From NCBI RefSeq assembly GCF_022605725.1, contig NC_065548.1:44819131-44883130 (forward strand): a DNA stretch of 64,000 nucleotides. The letters are read 5' to 3'. This DNA comes from Anthonomus grandis grandis. Lineage: Eukaryota; Arthropoda; Insecta; Coleoptera; Curculionidae. A program made the position numbers and the translations under genes. Below the pieces are notes generated by a model. The model was not told where the DNA came from, searched no databases, and saw only the letters and a program-made list of their open reading frames with translations. Shown one piece after another: positions 42,356-51,784 of this stretch (position 1 is its first letter; every line of letters begins with the position of its first letter).

Positions 42356-43410
42356 GCTTCACTCATAATACTTTAACTTTAAGCAATGTAATTGGAAATA
42401 AGCATGCACAAAATGGAGATTTTTTAGCCAAATAGCAAATAAAAGCAAGCTAGTATATAGAAAGCTTTAACCACTTAGAATAAGCTCAACTTACCTTTTA
42501 CACGCGCAGAAACAGAAAATAAATTAGTAGGACAAGATCGAAACACAGCCTCCAAAAATTTACTGTAGCCTGTCTCGAATTAACACTATTTAGATGTTTT
42601 AATTGTGTTTGTATTGGTCAATAGTTTGTAGGTTATGTGATCTGTGATGGTTTGCTTTTTTCCATAATTACTCGGTTAAATAAAATAGGTACCACAAAAT
42701 AATGAGGGTGACTTCCCAGCACTAAGAAACTTTTTTGCAAATATGTGAAAGGCACCCAAATTTGGTTACCAATAATATTTATATTGACAGAAAACATCTA
42801 AAATATAAATAGGTATTTTAACAAGGAAACACGCTATGTATATGTTACATGCCAAATTCTTGAGATGAAATTTATAGAAAGTAACCATGAAACTAATTAG
42901 AAGTAATTAAGGTAAGCAACACAACAAAGCATTATAGGTTCAGACAAAAATATAACCTTACTAAGCTAAATTTGGGGCTCTATTGGGGCCCTCCTAACCT
43001 AACAAATGACAAAAACAAACAGAAATAACAACGTAAAACGTAACTACAACATTTTTAGAACCTAAAATCAAACTACAATAACCAAAATAAATGTAACACA
43101 AATAAAAACAACACAAACCTATCAAAAATGAAGCTCGTAACAATATCAAGACAAAATTTAGGAAGCTCAAAAAGTTGCTACCAAATACCTACAATTTAAA
43201 AATTATTAGTTTTACCTTGTATGGGTATTTAGAAAAATACCCAAAGTACCATCAACAAAAAAAAAAACAATTAACAATTTTTACAAAACCGTCCAACGTC
43301 AAAATATAAAAAAAACAAAGAAAGTCGTATAGAAAAGATGAAATCAACACGTCAAGAGGTGTCGTCTTCGTAGCGACCGAGAACAGGCGAAAGTCGTGTA
43401 GCAAACGGTG
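42356..43410. other. Right arm interior of the TIR element
   Basis: About 1 kb of AT-rich DNA with no coding potential, between the I-type insertion and the right terminal repeats. Confidence 0.45.
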
Positions 43411-43633
43411 CACGGAATTCAAAATTTTATAGGCGACATGTCGCTATGGAATTCAACAGTACACGGAATCCGCATCCTGCTTCGCCATATTCTCCAGTTT
43501 TCCGTAACATTTCCTTGCATCCGCACTGGAGAAATACCCCGGCTGTCACCCATATTAGCTTATTTTATTACGAACTTGAGGCCAACTGGGGTACGGCCAT
43601 GCGGTTTCCCTAACCTCTAAACTTAATTTTGCT

Positions 43634-43651
43634 TTTTACCGGACTGCGCCA
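43634..43651 (-). promoter_or_regulatory. tRNA primer binding site of the second gypsy
   Basis: Reads TGGCGCAGTCCGGTAAAA on the minus strand, directly adjoining the LTR; close to the tRNA-Ser site of 17.6/297-type elements. Confidence 0.75.
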
Positions 43652-44175
43652 TGTTAATTTATGTTTATTTTTCTTTATATAATTTGAGAGCATTTGATTG
43701 GGTACACTTTATAATGAGATAGAATAATAATACATGTCGGAGAGTCATTTTCATTGTTTTCGGCGGACATGTTCGTTATAAGTAAGTAAAACTCGTAATT
43801 CGTGAAAATACACACTTAGTTACTATATTGACCAATAAACACGAATTACACACAATTACACTAAATAAATAAATAAACTAACGTCTATAACTAAGTAAAA
43901 TAATAAAAGTACTGTCGCGAATAAATAAGAACTAGTGATCCGAAGCCGGTCTATCTATCAACTGTTCTCTCAAAAGACTGCCTTTTCTTTTCCTTTATGC
44001 TTCTCCAAGCATTCATTCCCGGCTTCGTTCCACTCTCTCGACATGTCTTAAAAAATATTGAGTCCTGTCCTTTATTTTATTTCTAAATAAACTTCACTAA
44101 AAATCAACATGAACCCAGACTCATAAAAATAATTAATGGACGGCCGTACCGCCGATCGTTGACAGTAACTTAACA
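43652..44175 (-). repeat. LTR of the second gypsy, 524 bp
   Basis: In element orientation it runs from TGTTAAGTTACTG to AAATTAACA, so its ends form the short inverted repeat TGTTAA/TTAACA. It is followed by a primer binding site and a Gag start. Only this 5' LTR remains. The start was chosen by the matching inverted ends and is less certain than the 3' edge. Confidence 0.7.
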
Positions 44176-44859
44176 CCAAAACAAATCCTTATCTTAATAT
44201 TCTTAGAAAAATACGTATAGCCGACATACATTATAATTATTTTATTACTTATTTTATTCTCCATAAGTCCAAGTCATACACCAATAACCCAACCTACAAC
44301 TCACAAACCTCTGTTGTCTTTTGTCTTGTCTTTGTGACATCAATAGGCAATTTCAAAGTATACCCTGGTTATATACCTGACATACGTAACTGCGATATTT
44401 TCCTTCTCATCCCTTATCACAAGACTGCTACTTTAAAAATATATTATGCCTCAAGTAAAATATTGTATTTAAGATTTATTGGATCTAGATCGGATTAAAT
44501 GTAACAATCTATTATTAAGGAGTCCAGAGACTTCCTAAATTTAAAAACATATCTTTATTCAAAGGATTACTTACTAATGGTTTATTTTGCTAGAGTTAAG
44601 AGAATTATTACACGCCACTCTCCATGCTGATATACGATAAGAGGCTGACGAAGGCAATACTCGTATTGCATCGTATATTCCTAAGTAATTTAATGTTTGT
44701 CTTCCTATTTCTTAAATGTTCATATCATGTTGAAGGCTAAAAAGTTAGTCGTAAAACCGTTATCTGGGGCAGCGACCCTATCTTAGCACCAAGGTCCTTG
44801 GGTAGTAGACGTCTCGTAGTATCGAGTCTCTCTAACTACGAGCTACGGATCTAAACAAG
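44176..44859. other. Intron stretch, unassigned
   Basis: No gene. A short inverted repeat CTCGTAGT...ACTACGAG lies at about 44813-44842. The right part may belong to the non-LTR remnant that follows. Confidence 0.4.
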
Positions 44860-45340
44860 TTCACCATGTTTGGTAACCTCGATTAATAAAATCCTTCATT
44901 ATTAGAACCTTATCCAGTGGATTTTGGGGTGCCACAGGGTACAATGTAAAATGTACTAAAGGACCCACTTTATTCCTTATATGTGTTAATAGACAACCTA
45001 TTAACAGATATACAGGGAGAGGTGGTTTGTTTTCCAAATAATACCGCAATACTTAAGAAAACGGATGGAAATAGATAAAGAACGTAACCGTAAAGCAGAA
45101 ATTGTATTAAAGGAAGTTAAAGAATATCTTGATTATAAATGTTTAACCATAAATGGAAGCAAAACTATTTTTGTGTGCTTCTTGGTGTGCAAATTTAAAG
45201 CTTTTTCTCTAAATACCTTGATTTTACATAAATGTAATTGTCTGGATCATACTTAATGTCAATGTGTGCTCAAAAAACAGCTGAAATTAAGTAACACCTT
45301 GACATAATGATTGACTCTAATTTCAATTAATTTTCACATA
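44860..45340 (+). mobile_element. Non-LTR RT remnant just upstream of UGT exon 2
   Basis: The plus strand reads VDFGVPQGTM near 44925-44955, then NLLTDIQGEVVCFPNNTAIL near 45000-45055, where the usual FADDTAI catalytic site has become FPNNTAI. It continues EIVLKEVKEYLDYKCLTING (45097-45156). This is the palm and following region of a Jockey/CR1-like RT with frameshifts. It ends about 50 bases before the UGT exon 2 acceptor. Confidence 0.7.
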
Positions 45341-45393
45341 CAAATTTTATTTTTAAGTGAGTGAGTGATCTTTTATGCCTTTTTTTATTTCAG

Positions 45394-46200
45394 AATCTAT
45401 GAAGCAATATGACTTATTTAGCATGCTCAACATGAATCCACTTCAACTGTTAACAACTATGACAAATATGTTTGCGGAATCAACTAATGCGGCTTTGCAC
45501 AATGACAAAATTAAGAAGATGTTCAATGCTAACCAGAAATTTGATGCCGTAATTCTTGAGCAATTCAGTAACGATGCTCTAAAAGTTTTCGGCCATATTT
45601 TTGACTGCCCTGTTATAGTATTAAGCAGTATGGGAGCAAATGCGTTTGTTAATCCACTAGTTGGCAATCCACAACCGGTTGCCTATGCTGGTCATTATTT
45701 ACTGGGAGATATTTCAAATGATTTATCTATCAAAAATAGAGCCTTAAATCTGCTTTTTCACGTGCAAGATTTTCTTGTGACAAACTACTATGTTTTGCCC
45801 AAGCATGATGAAATCATTAGGAAAATATTTCCGAACGCACCTTCCATTTACGACCTGAATACTAATGTATCTTTAGTGCTACTTAATTGCCACACCAGCC
45901 TTTATCCAGCTTTACCTTTGGTCCCTAACATGGTTGAAATCGGAGGTTATTTTATTGATCCACCCAAGAAGCTCCCAGAAGACCTGCAGCAGATACTTGA
46001 CAGCGCTAAAGAAGGACTTGTATATTTTAGTATGGGCTCTAACTTAAAAAGCAAAGATTTACCTAAAGAAAAGAGACAAGCTCTGTTAAAGGCTTTTGGA
46101 AAACTGAAGCAAAAAGTGTTGTGGAAGTTTGAAGAAGACTTGCCTGATAAACCTCCAAATGTCGTTATTAGGAGTTGGTTGCCCCAACAAGATGTTTTAG
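45394..46200 (+). CDS. UGT: UDP-glycosyltransferase, exon 2
   Basis: Encodes residues 84-352. It contains the rest of the aglycone-binding N-terminal domain (VILEQFSNDALKVFG, then NPLVGNPQPVAYAGHYLLGD) and the start of the UDP-sugar-binding domain (GLVYFSMGSNLKSKDLP, KQKVLWKFEEDLP, WLPQQDVL). The exon is 807 bp, a multiple of three, with phase 1 junctions at both ends, so skipping it would keep the frame while deleting most of the enzyme. It ends TTTTAG with donor GTAAGC at 46201. All family landmarks are in register and there are no stops. Confidence 0.96.
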
Positions 46201-46201
46201 G

Positions 46202-46860
46202 TAAGCAGCAAATCTTATAATAGTTAGTAGTTAGTTTAATGACATTACGCTTCATACATACCTGTAGTAAATACGATTAATTATAGCGGTAACCAGGCGA
46301 ACCAGATAGCCGAAAAAGGCATCAAACTCCTCATTATCAGCATTTTCTGGTGACCAGGCACCTATACAACTTGAACCCTGCAGCCCTGCTTTACCAGTTC
46401 CTCTGGGACGTTATACTTTAGTACAAACGTGGAGCTCACCTTTCCAAACGTAATAACCCTAATGTCGACTTTGCTATCCGAGCAAATTCCAACTGTGTTG
46501 CGTATTTTAAAATGTTTTGTCCGCATTTTAATACAGCAAATACTTCAGATTGGAAGATAGATATTCGTGGGATGGGATACTCGATTCCGTATTGAGACAG
46601 ATCCCCCAACGGTAAAGAAGAGCGTTCTGTACCCTTCAGAGAAATGGAAGAAGAAGAAATGGCGTGCTCTGAAGTTTCAGACCGCCTGGCAGTAGAGGAG
46701 GATTGAGGGAGAAGAGGCCTATTAATTTTGTTTAGTTTTTCAGTTTGGATAATATTGGTCGTACACGTGAATCGGTAGTAGCAATCCAACCAAGCAGAGC
46801 TTAGATACTTTGTAAGTTCGCCCAGTATTCTACAGTTCCTGACCATGTTATTAGACCCAT
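46202..46860 (-). mobile_element. RNase H remnant of a Jockey-like element, copy A
   Basis: On the minus strand the frame 46846-46436 ends with YGIEYPIPRISIFQSEVFAVLKC at about 46590-46520, matching the SIFQAEV core of RNase H domains of Jockey-like elements. The region 46260-46580 is related to 51060-51290 in the opposite orientation. The N-terminal part of this frame is not similar to anything I know. Confidence 0.6.
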
Positions 46861-46949
46861 GCTAAAAAATCACCTTTTTACCATTTTAATTACACAACAC
46901 GTTCATTATTAGATAATTTAGTTAAAATATGAGAAAGTATATATTATAC

Positions 46950-48090
46950 AATCAGTTTTATTCAAGAAGTAATAATTAACGTTGGATTAAAGCATTTATG
47001 TTTATGAAATACGATTTTTCGCCGAAATAAGTATTTTGTATGGCCACCTTTAGCAGCCAACACGGCTGCTATACGACGAGGCATGCTGTCAATGCGATTC
47101 TCAATTTTTTTCCTGAACTCTACGTCATTTTGGTTGGTAAGACAGGTGTCAATGAGTACATCAATCAGATCCTGCTTGGTTGTATGAGCATGCTTAGAAA
47201 CTTCACGTTTTATAAAGTCCCAAATATTCTCTATAGGATTCATGTCTGGACAATTTCCAGGCCAGTCAGGCATATGTTTTATAGGAATATGTAATATGTT
47301 TTTTCTCTAAGTACTTTGATGTACTTTGATATACGTTCAGAACGGTGGCACAGTGTACCATCGTGCATAAAAATAAATCTGAATTCATTGTACCTTTGAC
47401 GATGCCCTGGACCTTTCATACTTATTACAGACCATACAATAACCGGAGGAGGATGTTTCATTTGTGAAACAATACAATCTTTCTTGAATTTCTCATTCGA
47501 TCGACGCCCAACAAACTGAGTCTTTTTAACCAATACTTGAAAAGTGGATTCATCTGAGAAATTTACCTGTAAAATATTAAAAAAACTAAAGATTTTTACA
47601 AATTGAATATGACATTAAATATTGAATTTATAATTTATAGAAATATATTTTAAAGTCATCCTTTGTGAATTTCTTATACTTCTGTCCATCTGTAACGTTT
47701 TGTCATCATAGTTGGTATGAGCCTAGGTTTGCGTGCCGGTCTTCAGGAAACCAGACCTTCTTCAGCTAATCTTCATCGTATTGTTCTTATAGAAACTTAT
47801 ATACCTGATTTAATAATCTGTTTTTCCAAAATATTCAAAGGCATTTTTCGATTTTGGATGTATATGTCACGAATTTGCTGGTTGTCCTCTCGGAAGTTAT
47901 TATGTTACGCACCTTTGCGCGCCAAGGTCAGCTCGCCAAGATTAATATTTTTTTTATATGCTTCACTGAACTTCGTGAGAAATTTAAAATTTCAGCTATA
48001 TTATACTGGCTCAGGTTTTTAGCCTTCAACATACCGGCAATTTGGCCAATTTTAATAGGGGACAAATCACGTCGTTGATCTATTCTAAAA
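46950..48090 (-). mobile_element. Tc1-like transposon remnant
   Basis: Minus-strand pieces: an N-terminal helix-turn-helix region in poor condition (48078-47717), the middle with RRSNEKFKKDCI, PPPVIVWSVISMKGPG and FMHDGTLCHRS (47533-47340), and the C-terminal DWPGNCPDMNPIENIWDFIK (47273-47215), whose final acidic residue is the third catalytic residue of the DD34E type. Several frameshifts and a missing first-Asp segment make it inactive. I could not find convincing terminal repeats. Confidence 0.8.
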
Positions 48091-48222
48091 ATAACATAAT
48101 TATTACAAATCGCTAGAGTTTTACAATATTTTCATAAAAATGTGTTAAGGCAGCAATAAAAACCTACTTCAGCAATGTTTGTGTATTTCACACAATAGAG
48201 CCTCTTGCAATGTATTTGACGT

Positions 48223-48328
48223 TTATTTATTTATTTAAAGTTTTTATTACTGCCATCTGGCAGCAGTTCACACATAGATATGTGTGAACGTGGTGACTGT
48301 ATGAGCAATTACATAAAATATTACCATA
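48223..48328 (-). mobile_element. Possible 3' end of a non-LTR element with two hairpins
   Basis: On the minus strand two small inverted repeats (GTTCACACA and TGTGTGAAC at 48266-48289; CTGCCATCTGGCAG at 48250-48263) are followed by a TAAATAAATAAATAAA tail. Hairpins plus a simple tail fit the 3' terminus of a strongly 5'-truncated non-LTR element. The neighbouring mariner sits beside it. Confidence 0.4.
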
Positions 48329-48330
48329 TA

Positions 48331-49891
48331 CAGGGTGTTTCAGAACTATAGGATCAAACTTCTGAGGATTGTTCAGTGCAACAGAAGAATCCATTTGAGT
48401 ATAGGAACCCATGTCCGGAAATGCGTCACTACGCCACTACGGCCCTAAGACGCGTTAAAATTTATAAAAAACATTAATTACCTAAATAGGATCTGCATTT
48501 ATTTTTACCTTTTGTAAATGATACCATAACAACAATTGTTTAAAATCAACGCTTATCAATGTCAATTCTCAATGTCATGTTTAAACATTTTATAGCTTAC
48601 GATTTTTAAACATTTATTGCTAATGGAAAACTTTACCAATCAAGAATTGGCGGATATGCCATACGGAGCAACAAACTTCAATGCACGAGCAGCATCGCTG
48701 TTGTATCATGAACGTTATCCCGAACGACAGCATCCGGGATACAAAGAGTTTATTGCGGTTCATCGGCGGCTCGCTGAGACAGGCATGTTTAAGACCAAGA
48801 TGCATGATACTGGTGTTGCTCGAACCATAAGAACGGTCGAATTTGAAGAAGAGGTGCTTCAGCGAGTTGCCGATGAACCATCAAATAGCACACGTGACGT
48901 CGCTAAGAATATGAATACGAGTAACGCTTCTGTCTGGCGGGTACTACACGAGCAACAACTCCATCCTTACCACTTCCAGAAAGTTTAAGGTATGACTGCA
49001 GCCGATTATCATCCTAGAGTTCAATTTTGTCGATGGCTTCTGGATCACATCATTGCACAACCAAATTTTTTACGATATGTTTTGTGGACCGATGAAGCCT
49101 CTTTCACAATAGACGGTATTTTTAATAGTAGGAATAGCCATGTTTGGGACGAAGAAAATCCTTATGCAATTTTTCCAAGAAAACATCAGAATCGTTGGTC
49201 TGTTAACGTATGGGCAGGCATTGTTGATGATTATTTAATTGGGCCATACCTTCTACCGGAACGGTTAACAGGACCTATTTATCTGCGTTTCTTGGAGGAA
49301 GTTCTCCCAGAACTCCTTGAAAATGTTCCACTAAACGGTAGACAGCAAATGTGGTTTCAGCATGATGGAGCGCCGACTCGCTTTGCTGTACAAGTACACG
49401 AGCATTTGGCTCAGCGGTTTGGGCACTGTTGGATTGCCAGAGGTGGAGCAGTTTCTTGGCCTCCTAGGTCACCCGATTTAACGTCGCTCGATTTTTCTTG
49501 TGGGGATATGTAAAGTCTTTAGTCTACGAAACTCCAGTAGAATCAGAGCTAGACTTAATTGGACGAATAACAGCAGCATTTGAAATCATTTAAAACGAGG
49601 ATCAAATTTTTAGTGTAGTCCGCCGAAATCATGTGCGGCGTTTAAATTGATGTATTGCGGTTGGAGGAAGACATTTTGAACAATTGTTGTGATGGTATCA
49701 TATACAAAAGGTAAAAATAAATGCATAAGATCCTATTTAGGTAATTAATATTTTTTCTAAATTTAAACGCGTCTTAGGGCCGTAGTGGCGTAGTGACACA
49801 TTTCCGGACATGGGTTCCTATACTCAAATGGATTCTACTGTTGCACTGAACAACCCCTAGAAGTTTAATCCCATAGTTCTGAAACACCCTG
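48331..49891 (+). mobile_element. Mariner-type element with about 217-bp terminal repeats, 1561 bp
   Basis: Flanked by TA (48329-48330 and 49892-49893). Terminal inverted repeats begin CAGGGTGTTTCAGAACTATA and extend inward to about 48546 and from about 49673, far longer than the usual 30 bp. The transposase is on the plus strand. Confidence 0.9.
48617..49650 (+). pseudogene. Mariner transposase with three lesions
   Basis: The frame starts MLMENFTNQELADMPYGATN with a helix-turn-helix (NSTRDVAKNMNTSNASVWRV). It contains WTDEASFTIDG (first Asp), WFQHDGAPTRFAV (second Asp) and WPPRSPDLTSLDF (third Asp), so the DDD triad is present. Three lesions break it: a TAA at 48986-48988 in the same frame (QKV*GM, where relatives have QKVQG), a one-base loss in the T run at about 49492-49496 (LDFSCG instead of LDFFLWG) and a TAA at 49591-49593. 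The frame then continues to NHVRRLN and a natural stop at 49650. The damage is slight for this window, so the copy is fairly young but inactive. Confidence 0.88.
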
Positions 49892-49979
49892 TATAATAAA
49901 CTAAAAGTTTTACCAACAAACGTCAACAGACTTGCAATAAAACAACATAAAATGGGGTGAAATATTTATTTTTCAGCAT

Positions 49980-50445
49980 GTGTATTATGGCTCATGGCCA
50001 ATCATTCCTAAGCACGTTGCCTACATACTTTGGATTGAGCTGAAGGAGAGCAGAGAAAAAATGAGGCGAACACGGACATTCAGAAGGAAAAACAGCAGGA
50101 CAAGTGCGGCAGATACAAGGCTGAAGAAAGAGAAAGCAGAAGCGCGCGTAAGAATGGCAGAAGAAAGCCTTGATTCTAGACCGACAATCGATTATTGACG
50201 AGAGTATCCCGCGGCCTTAATAGTTTGATGATTCTAGAGATTCAGAGCCCGAAAACCTCTTTGCTCAAAAGAGATATTGAGTAAAGGCCTTAAGGACTGA
50301 AATAAATACCTTCTATTTCGCTTAAGCGTCAACTCAAAAAGGCGATAGAGCATCTCAAAAAATACTCATGTCCAGAAATTTTAATTTTGTCAGCCAAAAG
50401 TTCATCAAATAGTATAGTACTGCCAACTATTTTTTAAAGGTGGCG
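49980..50445 (+). repeat. Inverted repeat of unknown coding sequence, left arm
   Basis: Similar, at perhaps three-quarters identity by eye, to the reverse complement of about 50530-50870. Both arms can be read as pieces of the same protein: WIELKESREKMRRTRTFRRK on this arm and WIMLKESRGKIVQTLRRKTA on the other, then LKRQLKKAIEHLKKYSCPEI against LKRQTKKAMEHLRKN. I do not recognise the family. Stops interrupt both. Confidence 0.6.
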
Positions 50446-50528
50446 CGCTGCCAGAAGCACCTTTGGTGATAACAGCAACCGGAAAATAGATTATTGGTAG
50501 AGGGTATTTTACTAAGGCTTATATTACA

Positions 50529-50875
50529 AGCTGCCAGTACTATACTTATTTATTACTTTTAGATGGAAATAAAATTCCTGGACGTGTATTTATAGAATTT
50601 TTTCTGAGATGTTCCATTGCTTTTTTAGTTTGGCGCTTTAGAGCTGAAATAGAGGTTATTTGTCTTAGTCTTTGAGATCTTTTTCAAGAGAGCTTTTTCG
50701 AACCTTTATAGTCAAGCTATACTCTTGGTAATAATCGATGGTCGGATTTTGCTTTTTCTTTTTGCTGTTTTCCTTCTAAGTGTCTGTACAATTTTTCCTC
50801 TGCTCTCTTTCAGCATGATCCAAGGTGTGTAAGCATTGCGCTTAGACATGAATAGCTATAGGATGTAATACACAG
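50529..50875 (-). repeat. Inverted repeat of unknown coding sequence, right arm
   Basis: Reverse-complement partner of 49980-50445. About 100 bases (50430-50528) separate the arms. Confidence 0.6.
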
Positions 50876-51059
50876 GGGCAAACGTTCCGTATAAAATACC
50901 GAGCGACATTTTAGAATATTTAGCCTTACCCAGGGTTTTAAGTTTTGCTCGGGTGGACCGCTACTTCCGATTTACTCATGGAACCAATATGAATCAAACT
51001 GAAAAACTAAACTAAATTAATAAACGTCTTTCCCTACGATCTGCCTTCACTCTGTCATC

Positions 51060-51290
51060 TGTCAATCTGTTTCAGCAAGAAATCCAGTATCCCATCCCAC
51101 AAAAGATAGTTACTTCCAGACTGCATTAAAATGCGGACACAACATTTTCAAATCCGCAATATAGTTAGAATTTGCTCGAATAGCAGAGCCGCCATTAAAG
51201 TGTAACGTCCTAGAGAAACTGCTAAAGAGGAATTGTAGGGTTCAACTTCTATAGGTGCCTGGTCACCAACCGGAGATGAACGAAAGCTTG
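51060..51290 (+). mobile_element. RNase H remnant of a Jockey-like element, copy B
   Basis: Shares GCATTAAAATGCGGACA-type sequence, GGTGCCTGGTCACC and adjoining stretches with the reverse complement of 46260-46580, so it is a second, inverted copy of the same element piece. Confidence 0.6.
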
Positions 51291-51784
51291 AAAAAGACAC
51301 GGAATTCTGTTAGTGACGGGTCTTTTAACCACTTCCTCGCCCTAGGTATTGCAAATAAGGCGGAGTGCATTTAATGTTAAGATGACAAACTGCTCACATA
51401 TATGTTCATATTTTAGTTTAATTACTGGTTACTTGTTATTACTTCCCAAATAGCGGATATTTTTTCAATAGCTAATGTACTCCTTTATGTTCAATAACTT
51501 GTTGTATTTTTAACAGCGGATTAATGTCACGTGCGCTATTGGCTGTTTCGCAAAAGTCACCAGCTGAAGGCGTAATTGGTTGCACCCTCTGGTGTAATGA
51601 TGTAATACTTTCTGCTTCGAAAAATAGGAGTCAAGTTCAAAAATAAGTCTAAAGGGTATCCTTACTTCTTTTTTTTATTAGCGATGAATTTAATGAAAAA
51701 CATTTTCCAAATTTAAAGGAGATATCTCAGAAAATGCCGCATATGAAAGAATGAAATTTCACTATTGTACAAATTTTAATATAA
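51291..51784. other. Intron stretch, unassigned
   Basis: No gene or repeat identified. Confidence 0.4.

Larger units (their letters stand above)
40007..43472. mobile_element. Unclassified TIR DNA element, 3.5 kb
   Basis: Inserted inside the gypsy gag. The ends are inverted repeats, GCGGATTCCGTGTTCTGT at 40007-40024 and its complement with one mismatch at 43455-43472. Both ends repeat parts of this motif further in: ATTCCGTGTACC near 40090 and its GAATTCCGTGCACC counterpart near 43410, and AACACGTCG and GTTGAATTCC copies. CCTG occurs on both flanks, but a clean target duplication cannot be defined. No transposase is visible; about 1.9 kb of its interior is an I-type retrotransposon. It is likely a non-autonomous element. 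Confidence 0.6.
39946..43553 (-). pseudogene. gag: Gag start of a second gypsy family, split by a TIR element
   Basis: From ATG at 43553 the minus strand reads MGDSRGISPVRMQGNVTENW, RIWRSR, then (after a 3.5 kb insertion) FENYLKASEVTKKSEEVQ at 40000-39946. The NVTENWRIW...RFENYL pattern is the N-terminus of Gag in gypsy elements of the 17.6/K02A2.6 type. After EEVQ the sequence switches without a break into copia integrase. This is therefore the truncated 5' end of a different LTR retrotransposon, joined to the copia remnant. Confidence 0.8.
25866..45393 (+). other. UGT intron 1, 19.5 kb of nested transposons
   Basis: GTAAGT donor at 25866 and TTTTTTATTTCAG acceptor ending at 45393. The two sides join in frame (phase 1) into a continuous UGT protein. 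The intron contains copia, gypsy, Sola-like, I-type, CR1-like, pogo and THAP remnants, annotated separately. Confidence 0.92.

Noticed and set aside
48223..48328. Hairpins near 48260 as a tRNA or structural RNA gene
   Set aside because: No cloverleaf or conserved loops; a retrotransposon 3' end explains them better.
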